Shown: positions 52,826 to 61,239, numbered from the stretch's first letter. The stretch: DNA of 64,000 bases from a virus (IMGVR_UViG_3300009093_000034:241834-305833), one strand, 5' to 3'. Notes: a model not told the origin generated them from the letters alone. Made by a program: numbers and translations.

Positions 52826-53869
52826 TCAATTAGTCTGAACCACAGGCGTGGGAGGAACAATAAGTTCTCTCACGATCTTCAAAGTTTGTCTTGAGATAGG
52901 AGTTTCTCGGGTCTTCAAATACTCTGTGAAAACATCAGCGATGTTCTCGGCATAGAAATCATCAGACGATAAAGCAAGTTGAGAGTTTCTGACTTTCTTG
53001 ACCATAGAAACAGACCTGATGAAAACCCCAGGATAAGCTTGTTCAGCAATGGACTTGGTCTCAACTCCCAACACAGTCCAAACTGAAACTTTTGCATCTG
53101 TTTCAGGAAGAGGTTTTGGATATTCTACAAAGTAGTAACCGCAAAAGACTGGAAGCTCCAACTCTTCTTTAGAGACTCCAACATCCGTTTTCTTGATCTT
53201 CCAAATTGCTCTAGGAAGAAGAGTCTCGTGTTCGGAGATCTTGCAAGCATAGGCAGATCCGGTGTAGTGATCATTCCATCTTGAGTGGATGTCACCTAAA
53301 CAAACTAGGTTTGTCTTGATTGGGTTCAAGTTGATCTGATGAGCGTAGATCTTATCTGAGGAGTTGTCTGCAAAGTGGCCAAGGACAACGTCATACTCTT
53401 GGTCTAAGATGTTCTGAGGTAAGTTGGAGTAGTAAAGATTCATTGGAGGAAGATCTACTCTGTAGTTATAGTGAGGAAGAGACAAAAACTTCAGGCCAGA
53501 GATGTGAAGAATCTCTGCAGGCTCACGAAGAATGGTGATCCTATCTCCAGACAAGAAGCTAAATGAAAGATGTGGCTTTCCTTTGAAAAGCTTCAGGTCA
53601 TGGTTTCCTACCATGAGAAAACTATGGGTGAACTTGTCCAGAAGAATCTTTCTGAACCTTTCTAATTGATCAAGAACTCCACCTACGTTTGAGGCATCGT
53701 CCATCAAGTCACCAAGACAGATGAAGATTGAATCTGGTTCAACTTCAAACTCAAACTCAAACCAATCTAGGAAAGCATCACCTACAGCCGGTCGCCATTC
53801 TTGGTTAGCTGAAAGGTGAAGATCACCTAAGATATAAACAGATCTGTTTTTATCAATTATTGACGACAA
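52826..53869 (-). CDS. SbcD/gp47-like metallophosphoesterase
   Basis: A 347-residue protein with every metal-site block of the calcineurin-like fold: GDLHLS (Asp16, His18), GDLMDD (Asp54), GNHD (88-91), GHFADN near 170 and GDIHSRW near 195. This order is typical of SbcD/Mre11/T4 gp47 nucleases that process DNA ends together with an SbcC/gp46 ATPase. No such ATPase lies in the window. The TTG start overlaps the upstream stop by 17 bases. Expressed with the late genes, perhaps for recombination-dependent replication. Confidence 0.8.
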   Translation of the reverse strand: MSSIIDKNRSVYILGDLHLSANQEWRPAVGDAFLDWFEFEFEVEPDSIFICLGDLMDDASNVGGVLDQLERFRKILLDKFTHSFLMVGNHDLKLFKGKPHLSFSFLSGDRITILREPAEILHISGLKFLSLPHYNYRVDLPPMNLYYSNLPQNILDQEYDVVLGHFADNSSDKIYAHQINLNPIKTNLVCLGDIHSRWNDHYTGSAYACKISEHETLLPRAIWKIKKTDVGVSKEELELPVFCGYYFVEYPKPLPETDAKVSVWTVLGVETKSIAEQAYPGVFIRSVSMVKKVRNSQLALSSDDFYAENIADVFTEYLKTRETPISRQTLKIVRELIVPPTPVVQTN

Positions 53870-54278
53870 TTAAGGTTTCCAACTTGTTTGACACATTTTC
53901 TTCGAGCTCTTTCCTGTTCTTCACGTTCATGAGAGCTCGCCATTGTTCAGGACCGCAGATCCTTTCCCACCAAGCCAAGTTTTGTTCCATCGTCATGATC
54001 TTTCCTGTGATTGGATCTTTCATATTGTCGATACACTCATGGGCATATCTATCCAAGAGAACAACATTTGAGATCTCATAGCACATCTCTGGATGTGCAC
54101 CCACAGGAAAGATATGAGCGACGTCTAATCTTTGAAGCTGAGAGGGGGTTGCGTTTTTCTGTAAGATAAGAGCTTCTTTCATAGAAAGAACTCGCATGAT
54201 GCGATCTTTGCCAAGGTCCCTTTTTCGAACCTTGGCTTTTAGCTCTTGCCACTTGAGATCAGAAGAATCTCTTCTCAA
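53853..54278 (-). CDS. HNH-like nuclease
   Basis: A 141-residue protein with DVAHIFPVGAHPE, then YEISNVVLLDRYAHECID: the His, Asn and His spacing of an HNH/beta-beta-alpha metal site. It lacks the Cys pairs of zinc-supported HNH proteins. TTG 54278 has a GGAG SD overlapping the upstream stop. Could be a free-standing homing nuclease or a DNA-processing partner of the following metallophosphoesterase. Confidence 0.65.
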   Translation of the reverse strand: MRRDSSDLKWQELKAKVRKRDLGKDRIMRVLSMKEALILQKNATPSQLQRLDVAHIFPVGAHPEMCYEISNVVLLDRYAHECIDNMKDPITGKIMTMEQNLAWWERICGPEQWRALMNVKNRKELEENVSNKLETLIVVNN

Positions 54279-54284
54279 GAATTA

Positions 54285-54860
54285 TCACTCCGTTTGTGGA
54301 TCGTCAGTCTCGTCATGGTTAAGAGTACTCAATAGTTGACTGTTCTTGAAAAAGTACTCTGCGGCTGATTCAAGGGTGAATCTTCCTGCACGATAGTTCT
54401 TTAAGAAATGAATACAACTTTTATTCATCTTATAACGAAGCTGTTCCTCCGAACCTTCCTGTTGAATAAGGAAGATGTCCTTGTAAACCAGGACACGGGT
54501 GATGGTCCAAAGTATCTCTTCCACCTGAGTCTTTGTGGCTGGAATCTGATCTGGTTCTAGACCAGACTCTAGAGCAGCGGCGACTTCTTGTGGTGTTAGA
54601 GCTACCTCAGATTCAATCTGTTGAAGCATTCTAGGATAATGCACCAAGATCTTCATCTTGATGTCATAAATGAAAGTTTTAACTGGAGTCTCAAAATCCC
54701 ATGGGAACTCGTACCTTGTGTTCGAGTTAGAATGGATGATGGTCACTCCCTTATCTGAAGTTATGAACTTCAGAAGAATCGGAGCCTTGTCACAGAAGTT
54801 TGATAACTTCTTGATCAAGATTCCTTTGTACGTTTCTGCGGAGATCTTTTGATGAAGCAT
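54285..54860 (-). CDS. hypothetical protein
   Basis: A 191-residue soluble protein, mostly helical, with no recognised motif. AAGGATAT about 13 bases before ATG is a poor SD. It is in the replication/nuclease part of the minus-strand run. Confidence 0.75.
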   Translation of the reverse strand: MLHQKISAETYKGILIKKLSNFCDKAPILLKFITSDKGVTIIHSNSNTRYEFPWDFETPVKTFIYDIKMKILVHYPRMLQQIESEVALTPQEVAAALESGLEPDQIPATKTQVEEILWTITRVLVYKDIFLIQQEGSEEQLRYKMNKSCIHFLKNYRAGRFTLESAAEYFFKNSQLLSTLNHDETDDPQTE

Positions 54861-54936
54861 TTATTCGCTTATATCCTTTGAGTAGAACTCATGATGTTTG
54901 ATTAGGTTTTACTACTCACAAAATTAGTGATTAGTC

Positions 54937-55224
54937 TTATTCTCCATCGCCTTCTTCATCAGCGAAGGCCTCATCGACAGTAGCCATAAGGGTGTAGAAG
55001 TCCTCGTCGTTTACATCAATGGTTCCCTTCTTGAGTTCCTTGTAACGACCGTAGGCCTTGTTGATCAACTTGACTTCAACCTCAGCATCAGAGGCAAAGG
55101 ACTTGAGTCTTTCTGCACGAGCCTTGGTCAACTCGCTAGCCTGAGACTTAAGCTCAGAGGCCTTGCTATCTTCTTCATATGCAGCTTCAAACTCTGCAAT
55201 GATCTCATTTTTGGTAACCTTCAT
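54937..55224 (-). CDS. small acidic coiled-coil protein
   Basis: A 95-residue, very acidic helical protein (ending DEAFADEEGDGE), directly after the primase start region and with SD AAGGAGAG. Its acidity and placement beside the primase could suit an assembly or single-strand-binding helper, but no family is recognised. Confidence 0.75.
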   Translation of the reverse strand: MKVTKNEIIAEFEAAYEEDSKASELKSQASELTKARAERLKSFASDAEVEVKLINKAYGRYKELKKGTIDVNDEDFYTLMATVDEAFADEEGDGE

Positions 55225-55225
55225 G

Positions 55226-56326
55226 TTACTCTCCTTCTAATTCATTTTCTCCGAAGTTAAATGCTTCGGAGTATCTTTGATGCAAACTTGATCTAATTGT
55301 GTCTAACCATTTTCGTTTTCTAAAGGACTCAACGGTCTTATTTAACTTTTTGGTTATGTCGCCAACATCCTTAATATACATGGTTTTAACTACGTGGGTT
55401 TTAGGATCAATACCTTGATATTGAATCTTTGGGATCTCAAGAATTGAGAAAGAAAATCCTAATTCTTCTTTTAGTTTTTTGACTACTTTCATCCCAGCGA
55501 TGTCTCTATCTGGAATTAGAATGATTTGAGAAAATCTTTTTAGCAGATGAATCTGCCTACGAGAAATTGATGCGCCAAAGATGGCTGTGCTGTTCTTGAA
55601 AAAAGGATCTGTTCTAAGGATCGCTAGGTCCATTAATCCTTCAACAACATAAAGGGGTTTTGTTGGATCTAAGTTCTCAAGATCATAAAGAGAAGAAACT
55701 GTTGTGCCAACAGGATATAGAACCTTTTTATCTTGATCACCAACTACGTCTCGACCTTCAATCGAGATTAGTTTATCGCCTTCGTAGATGGGTATGACCA
55801 ATCTGTTAGTAAAATGAGTGTAGTAATCTAGTTCTTTAGAACCCTTGATCTTGATATTAGATGCCCAACCCATTTGCATGGCATGTGCCACTTCAAACGG
55901 GATGCCTCTAGATCGTAGGTACTTAACAGCTAAGGGACTACTTGAAAATGGTTCAATCGAGCCTTCTTTCATCTCAATTTGAACATCTTTATCCAGGATA
56001 TCTAAGTTTTCTTGTTCGTAATTAGAATGATACTCCATCGCTTGTTGATGGAACTCATCGTTCGAAAGGCCGAGATCTTGGTAAAGAGATCTCTCTGTGA
56101 GATCCCAATACATACCTGCAATTGTTCCAGATTTACTGCAACCAAAACAGTGATAAATGCCGAGATCTACGTTGACTGCACAAGAAGCAGTCTTCTCATC
56201 ATGAAATGGGCATCGAATAAAGATGCGATGGTGCCAAGAACGTTCTGGCGTGGCACAATGTAAGTGTAATCTATGAACGGCTTCAGATACCAAAACTTTT
56301 GGATCTATCGTGTGTTGGAGAGGCAT
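55226..56326 (-). CDS. DnaG-type DNA primase (CHC2 zinc finger + Toprim)
   Basis: A 366-residue enzyme that makes RNA primers for replication. The CHC2 zinc finger is Cys39-xx-His42...Cys60-xx-Cys63 (CPFH and CFGC). The Toprim core follows with PLYVVEGLMD (catalytic Glu near 228) and LIPDRDIAG (Asp pair near 270). Shorter than bacterial DnaG (about 580-650) because the helicase-binding C-terminus is absent, as in phage primases. A pair of operator-like dyads lies just upstream (56341-56403). Confidence 0.88.
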   Translation of the reverse strand: MPLQHTIDPKVLVSEAVHRLHLHCATPERSWHHRIFIRCPFHDEKTASCAVNVDLGIYHCFGCSKSGTIAGMYWDLTERSLYQDLGLSNDEFHQQAMEYHSNYEQENLDILDKDVQIEMKEGSIEPFSSSPLAVKYLRSRGIPFEVAHAMQMGWASNIKIKGSKELDYYTHFTNRLVIPIYEGDKLISIEGRDVVGDQDKKVLYPVGTTVSSLYDLENLDPTKPLYVVEGLMDLAILRTDPFFKNSTAIFGASISRRQIHLLKRFSQIILIPDRDIAGMKVVKKLKEELGFSFSILEIPKIQYQGIDPKTHVVKTMYIKDVGDITKKLNKTVESFRKRKWLDTIRSSLHQRYSEAFNFGENELEGE

Positions 56327-56340
56327 ATTTAACCCTTGAT

Positions 56341-56403
56341 GTGTGTAATATAAGTTACATTACTATGAAATTCTAACACCAATGTGTAACTTGTGTCACA
56401 TTA
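56341..56403. promoter_or_regulatory. pair of operator-like dyad repeats upstream of primase
   Basis: Two similar 23-base segments, 56341-56363 and 56381-56403, agree at about 16 positions. Both begin TGTGTAAY and end ACATTA, and each is an imperfect palindrome. Centres are 40 bases apart, about four helical turns. Likely binding sites for a regulator of the primase unit; the second overlaps the stop of the upstream gene. Confidence 0.45.
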
Positions 56404-56883
56404 TCTTCTAGCGAATGGAAGTGAAGGGCTCGTATTAGTCGATGGTGATTTAACGCTTATGTCTAGAGGGTTGGGAATAGCTTCTAGAGCAGGAATGGTC
56501 GGAACTACTCCAGCCAAGTTCTCTGCAGGGTTAATAGATTCTTTATCTTTTTGTGCTCTAGCCTTAGCTTGAATGTTAAGTTCCTTCTGTCTATTGATGA
56601 TCTGTTCGGACATGGGTCCTAATCGTTCCAATCGAAGCCTTTCTCTATCAAGAAGCCAGAACACACCGTAGCTATTCAAAGCTTCTGAGATTCTAGAGCC
56701 ATATTGAGGTCCGATTGTTTCATTGGTCAACTTCAAGAATTCTTCAAATGAAAGTAGTCTGTAATCTTCGTCCCCGTCTGGTTGAACCTTAACCATCTCT
56801 CTGGTAGGATCACAGGAGAAAGTCAAAAAGTAATAGCTTAGGAGAGATGGGTTCGATAACTGAACCATGGGAGTCTTAGTCAT
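56401..56883 (-). CDS. hypothetical protein, head of minus-strand run
   Basis: A 160-residue protein: helical N-terminal 105 residues, then a Pro/Ser/Asn-rich tail. First gene of the 29-kb minus-strand run, bordering the AT-rich divergent region 56884-57042. CTAACTGA lies two bases before ATG. Function unknown. Confidence 0.7.
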   Translation of the reverse strand: MTKTPMVQLSNPSLLSYYFLTFSCDPTREMVKVQPDGDEDYRLLSFEEFLKLTNETIGPQYGSRISEALNSYGVFWLLDRERLRLERLGPMSEQIINRQKELNIQAKARAQKDKESINPAENLAGVVPTIPALEAIPNPLDISVKSPSTNTSPSLPFARR

Positions 56884-57042
56884 GATCAGTTAGTCTCTAT
56901 CTTCAACCTCTTCTCAATTTGGGCTGGCCCTAAGTATTTCTATTCTTATTATGTTAGATTCTTATATATGCTATCTGACTTGCACACTGTTCATAGTAGT
57001 CAATCTAACAAACTATAGACTAAATAGATAAAACATAATTCA
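56884..57042. other. AT-rich divergent intergenic region
   Basis: About 160 bases between the head of the minus-strand run and the plus-strand polymerase promoter. Rich in TATA-like steps (TATATATGC, AACTATAGAC, AAATAGATA). No open frame of note and no long dyad. A likely double-promoter region; an origin role cannot be judged from sequence. Confidence 0.5.
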
Positions 57043-57071
57043 TTTACGGTGAACAGGTTCTCGAGTATACT
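57043..57071 (+). promoter_or_regulatory. sigma70-like promoter for split polymerase
   Basis: TTTACG (57043-57048), a 17-base spacer, then TATACT (57066-57071). Predicted start near 57078, leaving a short leader with SD AAGGAG (57080-57085) before TTG 57093. It differs from the 12-mer promoter element and could use host RNA polymerase. Confidence 0.6.
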
Positions 57072-57092
57072 CTGTCAATAAGGAGTACGGGG

Positions 57093-58049
57093 TTGTTAAA
57101 GATTACACCACGAACTGTCAGACGCCAAATCAAAGACGCTGCCGAGTTCATCCAGTACAAAAACATCTCTCCAATGGAAGAGATGAGACAAGACGCAAAG
57201 CCTGTGAACTTCGGACTTATGTTCGGGTCCAGTGCCAGAACGTTCGTTAACGCTGTTCTAGAAACCCGTTGGACAGAACAGCAGTGTGACGATTACATAG
57301 AGTCCAACAACCTCTATGACTTAAAAGACCAAATCATCGCTAGGAACCCAAGAGACACCCCTGTGTTTTGGAAGTACTTGACCTGTGCCTCAGACATTCG
57401 AAACAAGTTCTTCAACACCTACAAAGGACTGAAGGAAAGAATCGACCGAGAAAGGGTCTTTGCTTATCAGCACGGATACGTCAGAAGTTGGCATGGCCAG
57501 GTAAGAAGAATCCCAGAGCTCTTCATCATGGACCACACTGATGCAGGTCGACCATCTGGAGACGACAACTCTCTTTACTCTAGGGTCATCGGAAACCTTC
57601 AGAACATTGCTTCTAACACCTCTATTCAGAATTTCGAAGCAAGCATAGTCATGCCTGCCATCATTGAACTTCATATGTGGTTTCATGAGAACAAGATGAA
57701 GAGCTTCATCTGGAACTCTGTTCACGACTCTATTGACCTTTGCATCTATCGACCAGAGTTGGACATCGTGGCAGCTAAGATCAAAGAAGTCTGTACAGAC
57801 TCTAAGATCTACAAGAACCTTGGTCTTTTCAAAGATTGGGGACTTAACATGGATATCGACATGATGGTAGCTGACTTGACAGACCCCAATGAGTACTACA
57901 AGGGTGGAAAGAAGTACAAGTTCAAGGACGATGTCGAGGTTACTCCTTCTACGAAGATCAAGATAGACCCAAAGCTTAGAGAGATGGAAGAAGCTTGGTT
58001 CCCAAAGAAGAAAGTTCCAACCCGTAAAGTACGGTCTCAAAAGTCTTGA
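57093..58049 (+). CDS. family A DNA polymerase, C-terminal half (split gene)
   Basis: A 318-residue protein containing only the end of a Pol I-type polymerase. Motif B is RQDAKPVNFGLMFG (Arg32, Lys36, Phe-Gly 40-41, with Phe for the usual Tyr) and motif C is WNSVHDSIDL near residue 210. Motif A (DYSxxE), the rest of the palm and any exonuclease are missing, and the upstream gene runs the other way. TTG 57093 has SD AAGGAG at 7 bases and its own promoter, so this half is expressed as a separate protein. The partner half should lie outside the window. TGA overlaps the 12-mer at 58047. Confidence 0.85.
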   Translation: MLKITPRTVRRQIKDAAEFIQYKNISPMEEMRQDAKPVNFGLMFGSSARTFVNAVLETRWTEQQCDDYIESNNLYDLKDQIIARNPRDTPVFWKYLTCASDIRNKFFNTYKGLKERIDRERVFAYQHGYVRSWHGQVRRIPELFIMDHTDAGRPSGDDNSLYSRVIGNLQNIASNTSIQNFEASIVMPAIIELHMWFHENKMKSFIWNSVHDSIDLCIYRPELDIVAAKIKEVCTDSKIYKNLGLFKDWGLNMDIDMMVADLTDPNEYYKGGKKYKFKDDVEVTPSTKIKIDPKLREMEEAWFPKKKVPTRKVRSQKS

Positions 58050-58058
58050 GATATTGTA
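58047..58058 (+). promoter_or_regulatory. TGAGATATTGTA element, copy 6
   Basis: Perfect 12-mer overlapping the polymerase stop and ending only three bases before the ligase ATG at 58062. If it is a promoter, the ligase message would be leaderless or nearly so. Confidence 0.65.
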
Positions 58059-58061
58059 GCC

Positions 58062-59441
58062 ATGCTTGAAGCCTCATTTCCCAGCTTGCGCTCCTTCGTT
58101 CAGGAGTGCCAGGCGAATACTTCCTCGAACGCTAAGAAAGAGATTCTTACCAGGTACCCTGACCTGAAAGAGATTTTTCAGTACGTTTACAATCCGTACA
58201 TCAAGTTCTACACCACCTCTGACAACGTGAAAAAACAGAGCAAGGCTCTTCAGAGTGAAGGTCCGAACCTCTTTGGAGGGAAGGGATTGCCTCTTGGAAA
58301 TCTCAACGTCCTTCACGGAGCTCCTGCTCCTAAGGACTTCAAGGAAGTCTTGGATCAACTCTCAGCCAGAACCTTGTCTGGTTTTGAAGGAATCAAAGCC
58401 ATCCTCAAGGTTGTCAAGAACAACAAGCTCTATGAGGATCTGATCTACATGATCCTGGACAAGGATCTGAAAGTTCGAATCGATGTCAAGTCGATCAACA
58501 AGGTCTATCCTAAGTTGATCCCGACCTTCAACGTGGCTTTGGCCAACAAGTACAAGGACGTTGAGGATAAGGTTGACTTCGGAGCTGATGAGTGGTTCGC
58601 CTCTCACAAGCTGGACGGTTTCCGTTGCATCACGGTTGTGGATGGAAACGGAAAGGTCACTTGTTACACTAGAACAGGAAATGAGTACAAGACCTTAGGT
58701 CGAGTGATCGAAGAGATCAAGCGTCTTTATCCCACCTTGAGAAACACCGTGTTTGATGGTGAACTCTGCATCGTGGATGAAAAGGGAGCTGAGCACTTCG
58801 ACTGGATGCAAAAAGAGTGGAACAAAGACAACCACACCATTGCCTTCCCAAGGTATAAACTCTTTGACATGTTGACCCTCGACGAGTTCACGACTGAAGA
58901 ATCTACCAGAGATCTTCTTACCCGTCTTGAGGCCTTGAATGACATGCTTCTTCCTTCCAAGATCCTTAACATGCTCGAACAAAAGATAGTTATGAGCAAG
59001 ATTCATCTTGATGATATGGCCAAAGACGCCGATGATAAGGGTTGGGAAGGTTTGATCATCAGAAAGAACGCTCCTTACCTTGGAAAGCGCAGCAACGATC
59101 TTCTCAAGGTCAAGACGTTCGAAGATATTGAAGTTGTAGTTGAAGGTATTGAAACCGGACCCTTCAGGTACGTCAAGAACAAAGCCGAAGCCGAAGAAGA
59201 GATGATGACCTCCATTTACTTCACATTCTTTAGCGAAAAGCTTCAGAAGAGTAACCGTGTGGACGTCGGCTCTGGTTTCTCAATCGAACAGCGTCAAAGG
59301 TTCTTTGCTCACCCTGAGGAGATCATTGGAAAGACCATCACGGTTAAGTACTTTGAAGAAACAATTAACTCAGATACAGGACTTCCTTCTTTGCGTTTTC
59401 CAGTGTTGAAGACCATCTGGGAAAATGGGAGAGATGAATAA
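58062..59441 (+). CDS. ATP-dependent DNA ligase
   Basis: A 459-residue enzyme sealing nicks with ATP. The adenylation motif is HKLDGFR with the nucleophile Lys183; GELCIV (motif III), GWEGLIIRK (motif IV) and LLKVKTF (motif V) follow in order, then an OB-fold C-terminus ending in a PSLRFPVLKTIW block. Length and layout resemble T4-type phage ligases. No SD lies upstream because the 12-mer element abuts the start. Codons are C-ending in the first two thirds. Its stop overlaps the next gene (TAATG). Confidence 0.92.
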   Translation: MLEASFPSLRSFVQECQANTSSNAKKEILTRYPDLKEIFQYVYNPYIKFYTTSDNVKKQSKALQSEGPNLFGGKGLPLGNLNVLHGAPAPKDFKEVLDQLSARTLSGFEGIKAILKVVKNNKLYEDLIYMILDKDLKVRIDVKSINKVYPKLIPTFNVALANKYKDVEDKVDFGADEWFASHKLDGFRCITVVDGNGKVTCYTRTGNEYKTLGRVIEEIKRLYPTLRNTVFDGELCIVDEKGAEHFDWMQKEWNKDNHTIAFPRYKLFDMLTLDEFTTEESTRDLLTRLEALNDMLLPSKILNMLEQKIVMSKIHLDDMAKDADDKGWEGLIIRKNAPYLGKRSNDLLKVKTFEDIEVVVEGIETGPFRYVKNKAEAEEEMMTSIYFTFFSEKLQKSNRVDVGSGFSIEQRQRFFAHPEEIIGKTITVKYFEETINSDTGLPSLRFPVLKTIWENGRDE

Positions 59442-60340
59442 TGGGCTGCTGGAGTGAAACTTGCGGATTCTCACATCTGCCGATCAACCACGGCGACAAG
59501 GTCATGTGCTTTGTTATTCGAGAGAACAGATATGGAGATCCTTCAAAAAGAAAAGCTACTCAGAACTACTGCTACCCCTATGACCCGTTTGAGCCGTATC
59601 TCCTTCCTGTTATAGGAAAGTACGATGATTATGGGTGTGTTGAAGAAGTAAAAGACAATGTTGCCTCAGCTTTTCTTTTAGAACACTTTGAACAAAAGTT
59701 GTCTTCTGGAAAATTTGACAATGCTGGTTGGTCAGAATATGACCCTAAGCCTGAGAAGTTCGAGACGATTGAAGTTCTTCTTAATCATATTGAGAGAGGA
59801 CATCTTTACGAAAATTCAGGGTCTATTTTTTATGGGTATCGATTGTACATGGTACATTTTGATATCTTTAAGACCTTAACTAAGATCTCAGTTAAAAAAT
59901 CTGAGATGGCAAAAGCTTCTTGGAAAAGATCTGAAACAGATGTTGATGACCGAATGTTTGGGTTGTTATTCTCCAATGAAAAAAATAAGATCATATTGGA
60001 GATGAGAACTCCTGAAGAAGAAAAACTGGTCGAAAAGCTTAGAAGTAAGTGGAGTGATGATCGACTGGACTTAGGAAGAAGTGTAGATCACAGATTTAAT
60101 GATCTGGGAAAACTTCTTCCTTTTCTTCCTACAGAATCCTACTACCAAGATCTCCAAAATCTGATGCAATATGTCGTGGTTGTATCTAGGACTCGTCGAA
60201 GCTTTGCTCCTACTGCTGGTACTGGTAGTCAGGATAATGATCTTGTTTGGCATAAGAAAGCTCAAAAGGTCATCAACGCACAAATCAAGAAAAGAGAAGA
60301 CGAGATAGAACAATGGGAGTACGAAAATGAAGATGCTTGA
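59441..60340 (+). CDS. hypothetical protein with Cys-containing N-terminus
   Basis: A 299-residue protein starting MGCWSETCGFSHLPI; similar N-termini (MGCWxxTCxxSxLPI) are known from large phages and giant accessory regions, but no function is established. The protein is soluble with a Lys/Glu-rich second half. ATG shares a base with the ligase stop, so expression is coupled to the ligase. Confidence 0.75.
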   Translation: MGCWSETCGFSHLPINHGDKVMCFVIRENRYGDPSKRKATQNYCYPYDPFEPYLLPVIGKYDDYGCVEEVKDNVASAFLLEHFEQKLSSGKFDNAGWSEYDPKPEKFETIEVLLNHIERGHLYENSGSIFYGYRLYMVHFDIFKTLTKISVKKSEMAKASWKRSETDVDDRMFGLLFSNEKNKIILEMRTPEEEKLVEKLRSKWSDDRLDLGRSVDHRFNDLGKLLPFLPTESYYQDLQNLMQYVVVVSRTRRSFAPTAGTGSQDNDLVWHKKAQKVINAQIKKREDEIEQWEYENEDA

Positions 60341-60821
60341 TAAGAGCGTTCTTGAAAGTTTAGGAATGAAGTATCCCACTTTTCTTCCTTACGGAACTGA
60401 CATTCGAGGATTGAGTTTCCTCAACGGTTTTTCCTTCTACCATCGAAACTATTATTACGTCATGCAAGGAAAATTTCCTTACACTGACGCCAGAAAATTG
60501 TTCGATTCTGGAATCAGTAAGAGACTTGCCATCCGAGAAGCTGGGATGGGAAATGGCATTGATCCTGAAAAGTGGATCACCTCCGACGCTTATCAAGCCA
60601 TTATTGAAAAAGAAGTGCTTGAATGGTGGCAAGCAGATCCTAAACCCAAATCTCATGACGAGTTTGAAGCAGAGATAAACGATCTCAAAGACAAGATGAT
60701 GAAAGAAGACATCTCCCTTTGGTATCTCAAAGAGTATCACATCGATACTGATGAGGGATTGATGTACATGATCAACTATCTGAAAGAAAAAGACATCCAT
60801 TCTGTTTGGAGCTTTGAATGA
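60327..60821 (+). CDS. hypothetical protein
   Basis: A 164-residue soluble protein, Tyr/Lys/Asp-rich, overlapping the previous gene by 14 bases (ATG 60333 is an alternative start). No motif recognised. Confidence 0.75.
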   Translation: MKMLDKSVLESLGMKYPTFLPYGTDIRGLSFLNGFSFYHRNYYYVMQGKFPYTDARKLFDSGISKRLAIREAGMGNGIDPEKWITSDAYQAIIEKEVLEWWQADPKPKSHDEFEAEINDLKDKMMKEDISLWYLKEYHIDTDEGLMYMINYLKEKDIHSVWSFE

Positions 60822-61054
60822 AAGTCAAGTACGTGATGTTTCCTGAGAATAGGTTCATCATACTTCCGTTGAACATGTCTCACGACAGCGTTGGAATGGG
60901 AGTTAGACCTGTTTCAGCAGGGTTCGTATGGCTAACAACCACCGAAGACGGAAATTGTGAGGCAGAGGTCGCTGGTGAAAGCGTTTCTCTTGGGATCAAG
61001 TCAAGGCCAGAAGACGCGAAGACCATTGCTTGGTACTTTTCTACATGCAAGTAG
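60818..61054 (+). CDS. small hypothetical protein
   Basis: A 78-residue beta-rich protein coupled to the upstream gene by ATGA. No motif recognised. Confidence 0.7.
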   Translation: MKVKYVMFPENRFIILPLNMSHDSVGMGVRPVSAGFVWLTTTEDGNCEAEVAGESVSLGIKSRPEDAKTIAWYFSTCK

Positions 61055-61239
61055 AATTAGACGAAGAAGACAACCCAGAGTGGCCTAACATTCTTCAAGA
61101 AGTTGGAAGATTGGCAAGTCAAGAAGCTAGAAAGAAGGCCTTTGAGAAAGGTCTTTCTGTAGTTTATGCTGAAGGTGGAAAGCTTCTTAGAGAACATGCA
61201 GATGGAACCATTGAGGTTCTAGGAGACACAACAGCATGA
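61045..61239 (+). CDS. small acidic hypothetical protein
   Basis: A 64-residue acidic protein. ATG 61045 is preferred to the upstream ATG 61030, since it shortens the overlap with the preceding gene to 10 bases. Stop overlaps the glycosyltransferase start (ATGA). Confidence 0.65.
   Translation: MQVELDEEDNPEWPNILQEVGRLASQEARKKAFEKGLSVVYAEGGKLLREHADGTIEVLGDTTA

Noticed and set aside
57039-57110. Intein-like reading upstream of the split polymerase (YTLSIRSTGLLKITP)
   Set aside because: It resembles an intein block B only loosely, lies on the N-terminal side of the polymerase half where a C-terminal intein fragment would be needed, and is stopped by TAA at 57036; the SD plus TTG start explains the gene better.
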